Below, piece after piece: positions 30,900-41,269 of a DNA stretch of 59,936 bases. Within the stretch, counting starts at the first letter, position 1. Each line of letters opens with the position of its first letter. The notes below the pieces were generated by a model. The model saw only the letters and a list, made by a program, of their open reading frames with translations, ran no database searches and was not told the DNA's origin. Origin of the DNA: Cladosporium sp. IMV 00045 (taxonomy: Eukaryota > Ascomycota > Dothideomycetes > Cladosporiales > Cladosporiaceae); the NCBI GenBank assembly GCA_001931905.2, contig MSJI02000767.1:1-59936 (forward strand), given 5' to 3'. Both the position numbers and the translations under genes were made by a program.

Positions 30900-31582
30900 T
30901 CAGGTACTGCGAAACACGATCTCACCCTCACCACTCGGCACCTCAAATCCCTCGCAGAACCGATCCAGCAAAGCACGATCAATATCCAACGCATTCTCAG
31001 CGCCTCTGGCCTTCTTCTGCCTATCGCAAATCCGCCGCCACAAAACCTCCCTATCAACATCAAGATAAACCAGAACAACCCCATATCCATACATCTCAGC
31101 AAGACCACGAAACCAATCCCTATCCTTCTTCGCATGAAAAGAACGATCAAGCACAACATCCCCTTTCCCAGCAGCAAGCAGCGCTTCGTACTTTTCCAGG
31201 TACAGCACGTCGGCTTCCTCCTGGTACTCTGCATACTTGTGAGCCGGGTAGTCGACGGCGTAGATTCCGTGACGTTCGGCGATGATGTCGTCGATGGAGA
31301 GGCGGCTGGATGAGGGCCGTTGTTGCGTGATTTCCTGGCTTAGGGTGGTTTTTCCGGAGCCTGGAGGGGGGTGTTCGTTAGCACTTTTTGTGCGTTTCGA
31401 AGGAGGAATGGGATGGGATTGGTGAGGGTCTAACCTGCGACGCCGCAAAGCATTATGACTTGGTTTTTACTTGTATGGTGGCTTGGTGAGAGGTAGGCTT
31501 GCAGGCGCTCCCATACTGCTTCTGTGCTGGGAGACTCATTTCTGGGAGATGCTATAGCTGGTTCATGTGCTTCTTCCGACAT
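30900..31582 (-). CDS. P-loop AAA_33-family kinase
   Basis: Predicted small-molecule or nucleic-acid kinase of the AAA_33 (polynucleotide kinase-like) group. Exons 31582-31435 and 31360-30900 give 202 residues. The Walker A motif GVAGSGKTT is split by the intron (GCA G|GC TCC), which has a slightly unusual GTTAGA donor. Further conserved parts are the DDI pair after RLSIDD, the acceptor-side block VVLDRSFHAKKDRDWFRG and a C-terminal LID-like region (VLWRRICDRQKKARG). Many bacteria and fungi carry homologues annotated as ATP-binding or zeta-toxin-like kinases, but the substrate is unknown. The distance to a mitochondrial ribosomal protein gene carries no functional message that I can see. Confidence 0.75.
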
Positions 31583-31759
31583 ATGGATAGAAAGGTGGTT
31601 CTTGACGACTATTCAAAAAATGTCACTCTGCAATGTAGCATAGTGTAGTCATGTTCATCGATGTACTATCCCAGCGTTGCGAGTGAGACCAAGAACAAAG
31701 CTATATAATTAACAAAACTTCAAGTCGTCCCATCCATTGGTGTCTAACAATACATCACA

Positions 31760-31846
31760 TCCTCAATGGTCTAGTGGCTATGATTTCCGCTTGTCACTAA
31801 CCACGACAAGCCGCGGGAGACCAGGGTTCGATTCCCTGTTGGGGAG
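31760..31846 (+). tRNA. tRNA-Asp (anticodon GTC) with 15-nt intron
   Basis: Complete cloverleaf: acceptor stem TCCTCAA (31760-31766) pairs with TTGGGGA (31839-31845), discriminator G at 31846. An A box (TGGTCTAGTGG) and a B box (GGTTCGATTCC) are present. The anticodon loop TTGTCA is followed by a 15-nt intron (about 31797-31811) before the 3' half-stem GCGGG. The intron contains GACAAGC, complementary to GCTTGTC that includes the anticodon, giving the usual pre-tRNA anticodon-intron helix. Confidence 0.92.
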
Positions 31847-32212
31847 ATCTCAGAAATGACTTCTCTTACTACCATCAAGTCTTCCGGTGCTGGCTCACCA
31901 GCATCGTTCTGATTCTTTTTGCTTTTTTGTTTCTCTCCATGGTGTGGTAGTCAAGAGTTCAAAGGCGCTGTCTTTTTGCGGTTGAAATTGGAGGCTTGTC
32001 AGTGTGGAAGATGGGATTGTTTGAATATGATGGGCTATGCTATTGCGGAAGTCGCTAATCTAGAAGTACATCAAAGGAAGTCGTTGAAGAAGATTTGATG
32101 AAGAAATTGGCTGGGAAAAGAATGCATGCGCGAAAGTTGCGCGCTGTGATCCGTTAAGGCACGAACGACGTTATCGAGAGTTGGTTGTGTCTTCGCTGAT
32201 ATCAGAAATCCC
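31847..32212. other. Spacer after tRNA-Asp
   Basis: About 370 bp between the tRNA and the 3' end of the glyoxalase-like gene. T-rich stretches around 31913-31932 (TTCTTTTTGCTTTTTTG) follow the tRNA within 70-90 bp and may end RNA polymerase III transcription late; no closer T-run of four or more stands out. Confidence 0.45.
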
Positions 32213-32815
32213 TCAGGAGTCTTCCAGCCATGCTTGGTCATAGGATGGTTTCTCTCTGCCGCCGTGTTCTTCTCTTGAATAAAGCCTGGACAGTGATGAG
32301 CATTCAATTCCTCAATAGAAGCATATTCGTCGACATCGAGCTCACCTAATTCTACGGCCATCCGGGTCCTGACACAAAGTCAGCATTAAGACCCCCAAAC
32401 CATACCAAAATCGACGACCACTCACCTCAAACACAACCAGCCAACCCCTCAACCCCGTCAAGACAGCCGAATGTTTCGTCCCGCACAAATCCAACCACCT
32501 CAACCACAACATCAAATCCTGCCTACTCGCCACAGCAAGCGTGATGGGATCCCAATTGCGATCGTCCAAAGCCTTCGTGGCATTCTCGCGCAACTCGAGA
32601 AACTGGCCATTCCACTCGCGCATCTCGCAGACGACGGCGAAACGATCGCCGCCCCCGTCGACGTGGTCCAGGGAGCTGATGCGGTGCGCTCCCATGACCC
32701 GTTCATACCACGCGAGGGACAGGGAGAGATTGGAGACGGCGAATTTCAGGTGGTGGATTCCGAGGACTTGGGGCCGGTTGGGTGGTGGCATTGGTAGGGA
32801 AATGGGTGGCGACAT
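32213..32815 (-). CDS. Glyoxalase/VOC-superfamily protein
   Basis: Small metal-dependent enzyme fold (vicinal oxygen chelate); the reaction is unknown. Three exons: 32815-32426, 32368-32346 (a 23-nt microexon) and 32285-32213, giving 161 residues. The N-terminal half-module is IHHLKFAVSNLSLSLAWYER followed by GQFLELRENA. The C-terminal half ends VVFEDPDGRRIRLYSREEHG, which appears only when both introns are removed. Without the second intron the frame closes at DPDGRRIR*, which would look like a truncation. The open frame extends to 32920 but starts with GTG; the first ATG (MSPPISLPMPPP) is used. The metal-binding residues differ in part from classical glyoxalase I. Confidence 0.75.
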
Positions 32816-34336
32816 GCAGGGAGTGTTAGGAGATGATGGCGTTCGATGTCGGGTTTTGATCAGATGTTGCTGGTTAGTTCGCGTTGATATTGGGGCCTCA
32901 ACCGAAGTCGTTTCTTGCACAGGTGAGCTGTCTATCTATACGATCACTATTCGCCTTCGATGCCGTCTTTTCCATTGACGCATCGAGGCCCTCGTCTGGC
33001 CTGAAGGCGGGTATATCGGCATCGTGTCAATGTAGAAAAGAACCATGAGGTCTAGAAAGATAACGTCGGCGGTGTCGAATGATAAACACCGTAAGGAGCG
33101 ATCTCCGTTTTCGTCCCTCAGAAAAAGCTGCACGAAGTCATCAGTTGCGTGATGCGAAGGCAAATAGACAACAATAAGTAGAAATGATCTGCTACGTGCA
33201 GGTACGCTTATACATCGGCGTGCAGGAGTCTCAAGCTCCGAGGTCTGGGAAAGTATCGATGTCGGGTTCGGGCTTACACATAGCTGCATGCGCAGCGAAG
33301 GAAGACGCATCTATCTTCGGTCCGATATGGATTCGCGATCCAATGTTTCAGTCATCATCAATGTTTGATGCGGAAACGTACGGACTTATTTCAAGATCGA
33401 CAGGTTCTCGTCCTGGATCTGGCAGTCATATGCTTTAGGTTGTTGCGTTTTCGGTCGACTCTGACCGACAAGATCCGTCATGCCCAGATCTGTCGTAATG
33501 GGCGGCTGCTATTTCAAGAGCAATAATTTGGAAGTCACACTGATTAGGCAGACATCCCTTTTCATGGCAGCGGGTCCAAAAGCATGCTCAATCTCGACGA
33601 CCGACCCTTGTCCGCTGCATTCAACCGGTGATGGTCGTCCTTATTCTTCCTCTAAGCGACATTTTAGCAACTTGGAAAACCACGAAGAGATCAGCGATCT
33701 TCACCATCGTCAGGTACCAAAGACTGTCGGCATAAGCTGATGTAAGTGCAGACAATGCCACCCAAACCTCGGCGGCAGCCTTCCCGCATCGAAGGCATGT
33801 GATATCATAAGGCTGACCGAATTCCTTCTACGCCCCCTTGAGAAGACTTTTGGAATGTTCCATGCAGCCGAGAGACTTCGGCCGAGGCTTCGGGTGAGAT
33901 TTGTCGTCCGTCACACTACGACATGTGTGTTTGTGCGAGGATCCGAGTATTTATCTGTAAGTTAGGGCCTCCCGGTACCTTCACTGCAGCATCGTTAGCG
34001 CTTGACCTAACGCAGAGAGATAAGGAGCTGCCGAGGTCTGAATGGTATTTATGAAGGCTTAAGCATTTCAACGTCTTGTCACTGCGATCGAGTGAGTAAT
34101 CAAGAAGTAATCAAGACTATATAGTAGGTCAAGGAGACTTCCTATCCGAGCTAGCTGCGAGAAGTGACCTGCATGTGTCTTTATCTTTGACCAGTGAGGA
34201 CACGCGTGGATGCATTAAAGATCAAAATTCAATCAGGGTATCATCAACTAGATATTAAAATGTTTGCTTTCCTCCGAACCGTTAGACGTCAATCGTGTAA
34301 TCATACAAGAGCACGGGCAGTCACGGATCTCATCGA
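32816..34336. other. 1.5 kb non-coding region
   Basis: Upstream of the glyoxalase-like gene and downstream of the small basic protein gene. Only short frames with no family resemblance (for example 33184-33438 and 33480-33740). Slightly AT-rich from 33960 to 34280. I see nothing that I can name. Confidence 0.5.
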
Positions 34337-34858
34337 CTAGTAGACCTTATGAGTCCCCTTTCCGTCCGTACCATGCATGCGACGAGTACCAGCGGCCTGC
34401 AAGACAGAAAGAAGTCAGCGAACAGTCCGTTTAACAAGAGGAGAACGCAAGAAATTGATCAAACTCACCTTCAAACCCGGCTTCCTTGTCAAACTGCCCT
34501 TCAACTTCATCATCGCCCCGCTCATCTTATCGCCGACTGAAGGCTTGCGACGCTGCGTGCGTGACCCAGTCGTCATGCCATGGTTGCGGCCCTTGGTCGC
34601 AGGACCGTGGGCACCGGAACTTGTTGCTTTCGTCGACGAGGCCAGAGGACCGGTGCCGCCGTGGCCGTGGTGGCCGAGGCCTTGCTTGTGCGTCGTTGTC
34701 TTTCTGGTGGTCGTGGTGCTGCCGGTGATGGGGTTGGTTGAAGTTGTCTCCGTGACGCGAGCGGGTTGCTGCTTTTTGCGGCCTCCGAGGCGAGACAGGA
34801 GGCCTGGCTTGCGGCCGGTGGTGGTTGTGGGAGTGGCTGTGGTGCGTTGGCGGACCAT
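34337..34858 (-). CDS. Small basic Thr-rich protein of unknown function
   Basis: Not recognised with certainty. Two exons, 34858-34469 and 34396-34337, give 149 residues; the intron starts GTGAGT and ends TTGCAG. The N-terminus MVRQRTTATPTTTTGRKPGL is basic and Thr-rich. The middle repeats TTTTRKTTTHKQ-like and Gly/His segments. The C-terminus SVGDKMSGAMMKLKGSLTRK followed, across the splice, by PGLKAAGTRRMHGTDGKG and then THKVY is compact and looks like the conserved part; I recall similar C-termini in other small fungal hypothetical proteins. Very high positive charge suggests nucleic-acid or membrane-surface binding, an inference only. Confidence 0.65.
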
Positions 34859-35567
34859 GGTGGGTAGATTATGTGTGTGATGTGTATGAATTTGTTTTCT
34901 GCAGTGGTATAGATGTTGTAGGGTTTTGTGGAACAGACAAGAAACGAGAAGAGGCTTGGTTGCTTCCTACCTATTTATCTTTCTCCTGCTTGTGTGTCAT
35001 ATCCAAGCGATGTGAAACGCGCATGACAGCTGACGTCGGCCTAGGCATTGAGAGTGTGTAGCGAGGGATCAATCTGCAACAAAAACTTGGAAGATGTACA
35101 CGCCTCGTCCTTATACAGGTGGCGGTGCAGACGTCATGCAGGGCAGAAAGCAGGCTCTGGCGCCTCGCTTAGAAGTGTTATCGATGAGGTGATGAAGACT
35201 TGCTTTTTGGGACTGGAGATATCGATTGAACAGTGGGAGGCTAGACAAGATCTTGGTCAAATCTTCAAGAAAGTTGTATCAAGCTTTTGTAAGAACATAC
35301 TGCTCCACAATAATAGTGTAGACTTTACATCTTGAGATGTTCTTGTCGACTTCACTTCAAGCTTTAGGGTTAGAGTTAGGGTAATTAGAGTTAGGGTAAG
35401 CTCTCGGAAGCGGCCGCTTCTCCACGTCATCGTTATGTTTACACATTGAACGACATCAGACGAACTAACGAGACGAGGACATGAGATGAGGACTGCAAGA
35501 TCACAACAATTGACACTGCAAGACAAGCATCTCTAAGATTACCGTCGAGACTCAGTCTTCAGGCACC
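34859..35567. other. Divergent promoter region with telomere-like tract
   Basis: About 710 bp between the small basic protein gene and the reductase gene, which are head-to-head. Contains the TTAGGG-type tract listed separately and a NotI-type GCGGCCGC at about 35411. No coding signal. Confidence 0.5.
35364..35400 (+). repeat. Short interstitial telomere-like tract
   Basis: TTTAGGGTTAGAGTTAGGG followed by TAATTAGAGTTAGGGTAA: several TTAGGG units interleaved with TTAGAG/TAATTAGAG variants within 37 bp. TTAGGG is the telomere repeat of filamentous ascomycetes. It lies inside a promoter region, far from any visible chromosome end. Confidence 0.7.
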
Positions 35568-36518
35568 ATGTCGCTCGTCCAAGGATGGCTCCCGCCATCG
35601 CGCGAGAACTGGGAATTCATCGCCTACGCCTGGCAGTTCTTCCCCATCGTAAGTAGAAAATGGAAAAGCTGCAGCAACCAAGAAGAACCCAGAGAAAGAG
35701 AAACATAAGGCATCCAACTAACCATAATCTCAACCCAGTTCACCGCCTTCCAATGGCTCACCGATTTCTACCCGCAAGGCAAAACCTCCATCGACTCGCG
35801 CCTCAACCTCCCCGGCAAACCCGCCTGGGCGATAATGGAGTCCGTCGGCGCGCTGACAGTCCTGTACTGCGTCCTCAACATCCCCCAAACGGAAAACCTC
35901 CCCTCCCTCCCCTGGGGCAACCTCACCATGGCCGCCCTGTACATTGCGCACTACATCTACCGCGCGCTGATCTTCCCCTACCTCCAGCCCAGCATGTCGC
36001 CCATCCACCCCCTCGTCTTCATCAGCGCGTGCGCGTGGAACCTCCTCAACGGCCTCAGCATAGGCGGGTGGGTGGGCGGATACGGCCCTCAAACGACGTC
36101 CGACTGGTCCGGCAAGCTGTACGCGATGGAAATCGGCCTCGTGATCTGGGGCTGGGGTTTCCTGGCCAACATCTTCCACGACGACGACTTGCGGGAAATC
36201 CGCCGGAGTGCTCTGCGCAGACGCAAAGAGCAAGCGGAGCGAGACGGGAAGAAGCCGGAGAGTGTCGAGAAGCTCTACATGCTGCCGAAGAATGGGCTGT
36301 TTCATTATGTGCTGTACGCGCATTATTTCTGCGAGTGGATTGAGTGGACGGGGTACTGCGTTGTGGGGGGTTGGGGGTGCGTGCCAGCCAGGAGCTTTTT
36401 GTGCAATGAGGTGGCGACGATGTTGCCTAGGGCTTTGGCGGGGAGGAGGTGGTATGTTGAGAAGTTTGGGAGGGAGCAGGTGGGCAACAGGAAGGCGGTG
36501 ATTCCGGGGATTTTGTGA
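35568..36518 (+). CDS. Steroid 5-alpha-reductase family (PF02544-like) membrane enzyme
   Basis: Probable NADPH-dependent reductase of an enone in a sterol or lipid, located in the ER membrane. Exons 35568-35648 and 35739-36518 give 286 residues. Several hydrophobic helices are visible. The C-terminal domain has the family order: GLFHYVLYAHYFCEWIEWTG, then RRWYVEKFGR and RKAVIPGIL at the extreme end, matching the cofactor-binding part of 3-oxo-5-alpha-steroid 4-dehydrogenases. The Leu/Pro-rich N-terminal half is typical of the fungal branch. The actual substrate cannot be told from sequence. The intron carries an ACTAACC branch. It faces the basic protein gene and converges on a Zn2Cys6 regulator. 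Confidence 0.8.
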
Positions 36519-36834
36519 GGTGGTGTGCTTTCTTGTGAGACTGGATTCTGTTGTGATTTTGGGGTTGAGGGCTCTAGCTTCTGAGGGGAATGCAAAGCGA
36601 GTGCTGTGTGGCCAAAGTTCTTTACGGGATTTGGATGATCCATATTTTGTTTTTTTGATGATTAGAACAACGATAATGATCTTCATGATTTTTCCCATGA
36701 ACGAACTATCAACAGAGCTAATCTTCCTACAAGCACATGCATAATGGTATTTGATCGCACCCGAAGCAAAGCAAAGTGTATACCTCACCAACCCTTCCCA
36801 CCCAATTTCCAAACCACAAATCCCAATATCAACA
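36519..36834. other. Convergent intergenic spacer
   Basis: 316 bp between the stop codons of the reductase and the polyglutamine regulator; 3' ends only. Confidence 0.5.
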
Positions 36835-39582
36835 TCAAGCCCCCTCACCGCCCAACCCCTGCCCATTCAAGAACAGATCCAAATCCGCCATGCCAGCTCC
36901 ACCAGCACCATCGTTCTCAGCCAACTGTTCCAGCAAGCTCAGGAAAGGATCCTTATCGGGATCCGTATGGGCGGATTCCGCGCTGGCGCTCAACCCGCTC
37001 GGGGTTTGGTGGTCGAACCCTTGGCCTGCGTGGAAAGTGTCCCAGGGCGTGAGTTCGTGGGGAATCGTCAATCCCGTAGGCAGCGGACTGAAATTGAAGG
37101 TTGGGGAGAAAGCGCTTTGCGTGAAAGTTTGCGATTGATCTTGGGTGGGTTGTTGAGAGCCTTCGGCGACGGCGGAGAGGAAGTCCGGTTGTTGTGTTTG
37201 TTGCTGGGGTGCTTGTTGTAGTTGTTGCTGCGGCTGTTGCTGTTGCTGTTGTTGATGCTGTCCTTGAGTCGCAATAGCAGCGTCGTAGGATTGAGTGCGT
37301 TCCAGCACGCCTGCAGTCGAGCTGTCGGCGCTGGGCGTGGGATAGGGCATGACGGAGGTCGTTAATCGTCGCTTCTTGGACTTGCGTGTACTGGGAGGCA
37401 TCGTGTTCTGCGTCATGTACTGCGTGGGCGCCAGCGGGGCAAACTGCTGAGGTACCATGGGCTGGAAATTGCTGCTGCTCGAGGCCTCGTTGGGACTCTG
37501 CAGACCGTTGAACTTTTGGAAGCCGGTCTGCAATGTGTCCACCATCACGTCGGCGAAAGTGACGTGAGCGCCGTCTATGTGTACGCCCGGGTATCTACCG
37601 AAGAAGTCTTCCATTTGGAAAACAGGCGAGTATCGCATCGGATTGTTGGCCAGAGACTTGACCAGCTGTGAGTGGCTTCCATAGACAACCTGGAGGGTAT
37701 CCCGTTGGTGCTGCACACCAGCCCAGACGAAGCGAAGATCCCCAAGCTGCTGCATCTCCCTCGAAAGGAATTCGGTGCTGTTGCCGAAGAGGTCGCCCTC
37801 GCGGAGCGACATGTAGTGAGCGCCGTGAACGTGGATCGTACCGGCAGTACAGATGCAGTATCCAACGAAAGAAGGCCAATCAACAATTGACATATTCTTG
37901 CCGATCTCGACCAGCTCAGCAATGGCATTGGCATGTAAGAAACAGAAGTTCGTCGCCTCGATTTGCCAGGACTGATGCTGTCCCGTCCCCGACAGCTCAG
38001 CGAGATCCACAGGCAGGAATGGTCGGTATATCAGACAATGAATGAGGTGGTAGATCAGCTTGCTGAGCACTAATGTGGAACTGTCCGGTTGTCCGAACAA
38101 GACTTCCAGCGAGCCGAACATATCCTGCGTGCTTGCAGCCCAGTAATCGAGTTCGGAGCGAATTTTGGACAGAGTCGACTGAGCGTGCCACGGAAAATGA
38201 GAATCGCCTTTCACGCCTCCTGCCGCCAAATAGCGGTTCGTGATGCCCAGCACGCGCACGATCTCCACAAGCATCGCGCCACTTCCCTGGCCCGCGTTGA
38301 ACACCCCAGCGGCGTATGGCAAGCTCGTACTATTCGGGAAGAAGTTGCCATCGACTGATAGATGTGATCCAGGCGGGAGCCAGGAGGGCAGACGCAAGCG
38401 AATGCACTCGTCCGAGATGGAGGAAGGCCGCTTCGAGCCGCTGGCTGTGAATCGGTCCATGAGGTAGCACGTCCAGAAAAGTCTGCGCCGGCCTTCTCTC
38501 TCCGAGGGCGCTATGCGCATGTGGCTTGGCAGCTCGCTGTGCAGACTGAGAGCGGTCGCCATGCTGACCGCGTGTGAGAGTAGCATGTACGATCTCTTCC
38601 CTTTTCCGTTCTGGAAGCTCGCCATGGTCAGGAGTAGCAGAGCTTGGAGGTGGTCGATGCTCGGTTCATCGACGTCGATTTCTGCTCGCGCTTGCGCCAG
38701 GTATTCCTGGCTGGAGTAGACGGCGCCATTGTGGCCTCCGCAGAGATGGTTGGCGTATTTGATGGTGGCGGCGTGGATGGCGTTGACGACGTATCGTGGG
38801 AGCTGGCTGTCCCGCCATCGCTGCCTTGTGGCGGGCTCGTCGAGGATGTAGTACGGTTTGCCGTGCAGGCGCGTGAAGTAGATGTCGATGAGCGCTTCAG
38901 TCAGAGAGGCATTCGACACTTGGCTGTCTGATATCGCAGCGAAGCTTTCTCGCCGCACCGAAGCGGTTTGTAAGGATAGCTCAGTGCGCGCCTCGCTGCG
39001 GCCTGACTCTACATGGGACACGGCAGATTGTGATGCTGCTGCTGTATTATCGATCTCGGTGGCAGGTCCAGCGATTTCCGGTATCGAGGAGGTGATGTCG
39101 TCAATTGCGCTCTCGTCTGCCGCGCCAGGCTTGTTCTCGTCTTTTAGCCGCTTCTCCAACCCATTTACCCGCTTGAGTAGAGCTTCGAGCACATCCGTCT
39201 TGGGGCCTCTCTTCTTCGGTGTGGCATCTGAGATCAAAAAGTCAGCATCAACCCATTCGATTCCTCCCACCCTTCGGCAGACCAACCATAAATACACGGG
39301 CAGTTGAAAGCCTGACAAGCCTCGCAGGTTGGCTTGAGGCGGTTGCATTTGATCTGCCCATCACGTATCAGCGCGCTTTGATCGACACATAAACCCCAAC
39401 AAGAGAACAAAGACGCGAAGATTCCCTACCTTGCGCTTACGGCAGCTCTTGCAATTCATGGCCTCCTTGGGCTCGTTGCTCGGCCGCCTGACTTGCAGGC
39501 GCTCAATACCGATCTGGGGCCGCGACATCATGCTGGCAGGGAGCCCGTCGCCATTGCTGCCCGGTGCCACGACGGAAGCCAT
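36835..39582 (-). CDS. Zn(II)2Cys6 transcription factor with Fungal_trans domain and polyglutamine tail
   Basis: Nuclear DNA-binding regulator. Exons 39582-39430, 39353-39287 and 39227-36835 give 870 residues. Zinc cluster: C44-X2-C47-X6-C54-X6-C61-X2-C64-X6-C71, split by the first intron after CRKRK. A second intron with GTTGGT donor follows CPCIY. Then come a linker and a coiled-coil dimerisation helix ([18 protein letters not shown]). The middle-homology region (about 190-560) includes [20 protein letters not shown], the PF04082 hallmark. The C-terminal ~220 residues are low-complexity, with long Gln runs encoded by CAG/CAA, and acidic/hydrophobic stretches that look like an activation domain. 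No pathway can be assigned. It has a 1.7 kb upstream region, long for this window, which suggests complex regulation. Confidence 0.85.
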
Positions 39583-41269
39583 AGCAGTCCTACGGCATTT
39601 TTGCACGGAAGAACAACGGGAGTGAAGGTGGTGATGATGGAGATTGAGGAGTCAAGGTTGGGGTTAGTTGGAGAGAGTAGAGAGGATTCGGTGCGCTCGG
39701 TGTGTCTCTTTTCGTCCCCGAGACAAGGTAAGAACAGGTTCCTTTCGTCACATTCAGACTCTCGACCGGCGCGGAACGTTAAGCGCCTGGGGGGAGACAA
39801 GCGGGCAGTAGTGAGTGGCCCAGCAAGCAAAGCAAAGCAGGCAAGCAGCAGGAGCCAGCTGCAAGTAGTGCGTGCCGCGGCGACTCAAGACACATCCCCC
39901 ATGGGTCCCTTGGTCCTCGCTCGTGTCTTCTGACGCGAGAGGGCAGGGCTGGGGGGTGTGTGTGTGTGGGCAACTGGGGGCCCTCTGGGGTGGGTGAGCG
40001 TGTGGAGCCGAAGGCCGTCCGTGGTGCGGAAAGCAGCAGAGTCGTTCGTTTTGGCTTCTGTATCGAGCTAGACCTGACTCTGGGAGCGGGGAAATGGCTG
40101 CAGGGACACTATATGCCCATGTTGCCAGTTCGTGTGCCCTCGCTTGTCGTCCTCGTCGTCCTGCAGGTTCACCTTGACGCCTCCGAGTCTTGCCTTCTTG
40201 CCTCCTTGCCATTCCGGGGCAAGACGCACAGGGGGCAAAAGAAATACATCGTAGCACAGCAGAAGCACAGGTCTTCTCGCTCAGTCGAACAGCGTTGAGG
40301 CCGTACGAGGAGGTATGGAAACAGCTCGCCTCGACTCGTCGGATTTGCATGCAAGACGATGCTCGCCGGTTAGGGCTTTGCGATCTTGGGGTCCAAGAAC
40401 GGCGAACCGGTCGAGTCCTGCTCTCCTCGGTCAGCTGCCCATATCAAGGACCGAGCGAAGATGCAACAGCAATAACAAGTGGCCCCCATTAGCCCTCCAC
40501 CTTCCCACCGCCCTCGGTCTGCGACGAGGCGCACGTGTCTAGGTTGCTTAGTCCGTGGTCTCAAGCGGAGCGGCTCAAAGCATAACCAAACGCCTTTAGT
40601 CTTCGCCATCAGCGCCACGAGACTTGTACCGTTCGGGCATGGTAGCAGGTGTGTGATCCGGCAGGCTGAAGACGGAGCGGGGTGAATCGAGCGAAGCGAG
40701 CGGATTGGAGATGGGTGGAGAGGAAAGGCTTGATCGATCCCCCCCAATCCTGCCGGGGTAAAGCTAGGCCGAGGCAAAAGGGCAGCGGCGACCGAACTCG
40801 CGGTCTGGTGAGGCGAGATGAGAGTTTTTCTCTACTCTGATCGGGACGCTTCTGCTTGGAGAAGCATTCTCTACGCATCGTAATTTCACGCACATGGAAC
40901 ATGGGAATTGGAAGGCGAATTTGGTGGCGTTTTCTTGTTCATCAGTTCTGTGATTGCTGTGGTGAACAACCCATGTACAGCGCTAACCCATACCCTAAGA
41001 ACCCCAACCGTGTGCCCTAACCCGCCAACGCAGGCTCGACAGGTCCCCACCGATGGACCGCTGCACTGCGCTGCACATAATAATGAAAAAGAAATGGGCA
41101 TGCGGTCGGTCGGTCGGTCTACCATAGCCCAGGCTGTCTTGCTGGTGATGAGTCGAATTTTGCCAAATATGTCAATGTAGCCCGTGACCCGACCATGCCG
41201 ATGATGATTGCTGATGCCCACCGAAACCCCCCGGAAGCGAAGATGAAGAAATGACAGCCGGGACTACTC
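39583..41269. other. 1.7 kb upstream region of the regulator
   Basis: Non-coding DNA between the polyglutamine regulator and the QutR-like gene. It has a GT-rich tract near 39953-39970 and scattered CT-rich segments. Small frames lack family resemblance. Confidence 0.5.

Noticed and set aside
32071..32361. Apparent frameshift in the glyoxalase-like gene (a second frame continuing MAVELGELDVDEY)
   Set aside because: A GTGAGC...CCAG intron explains the change and restores the family ending, so the gene is not broken.
35730..36866. 378-codon minus-strand frame
   Set aside because: Antisense of the 5-alpha-reductase family gene, whose plus-strand frame has a clear family match.
40985..41030. 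CCCTAA units resembling telomere repeats
   Set aside because: Only two or three isolated units separated by unrelated bases; expected by chance.
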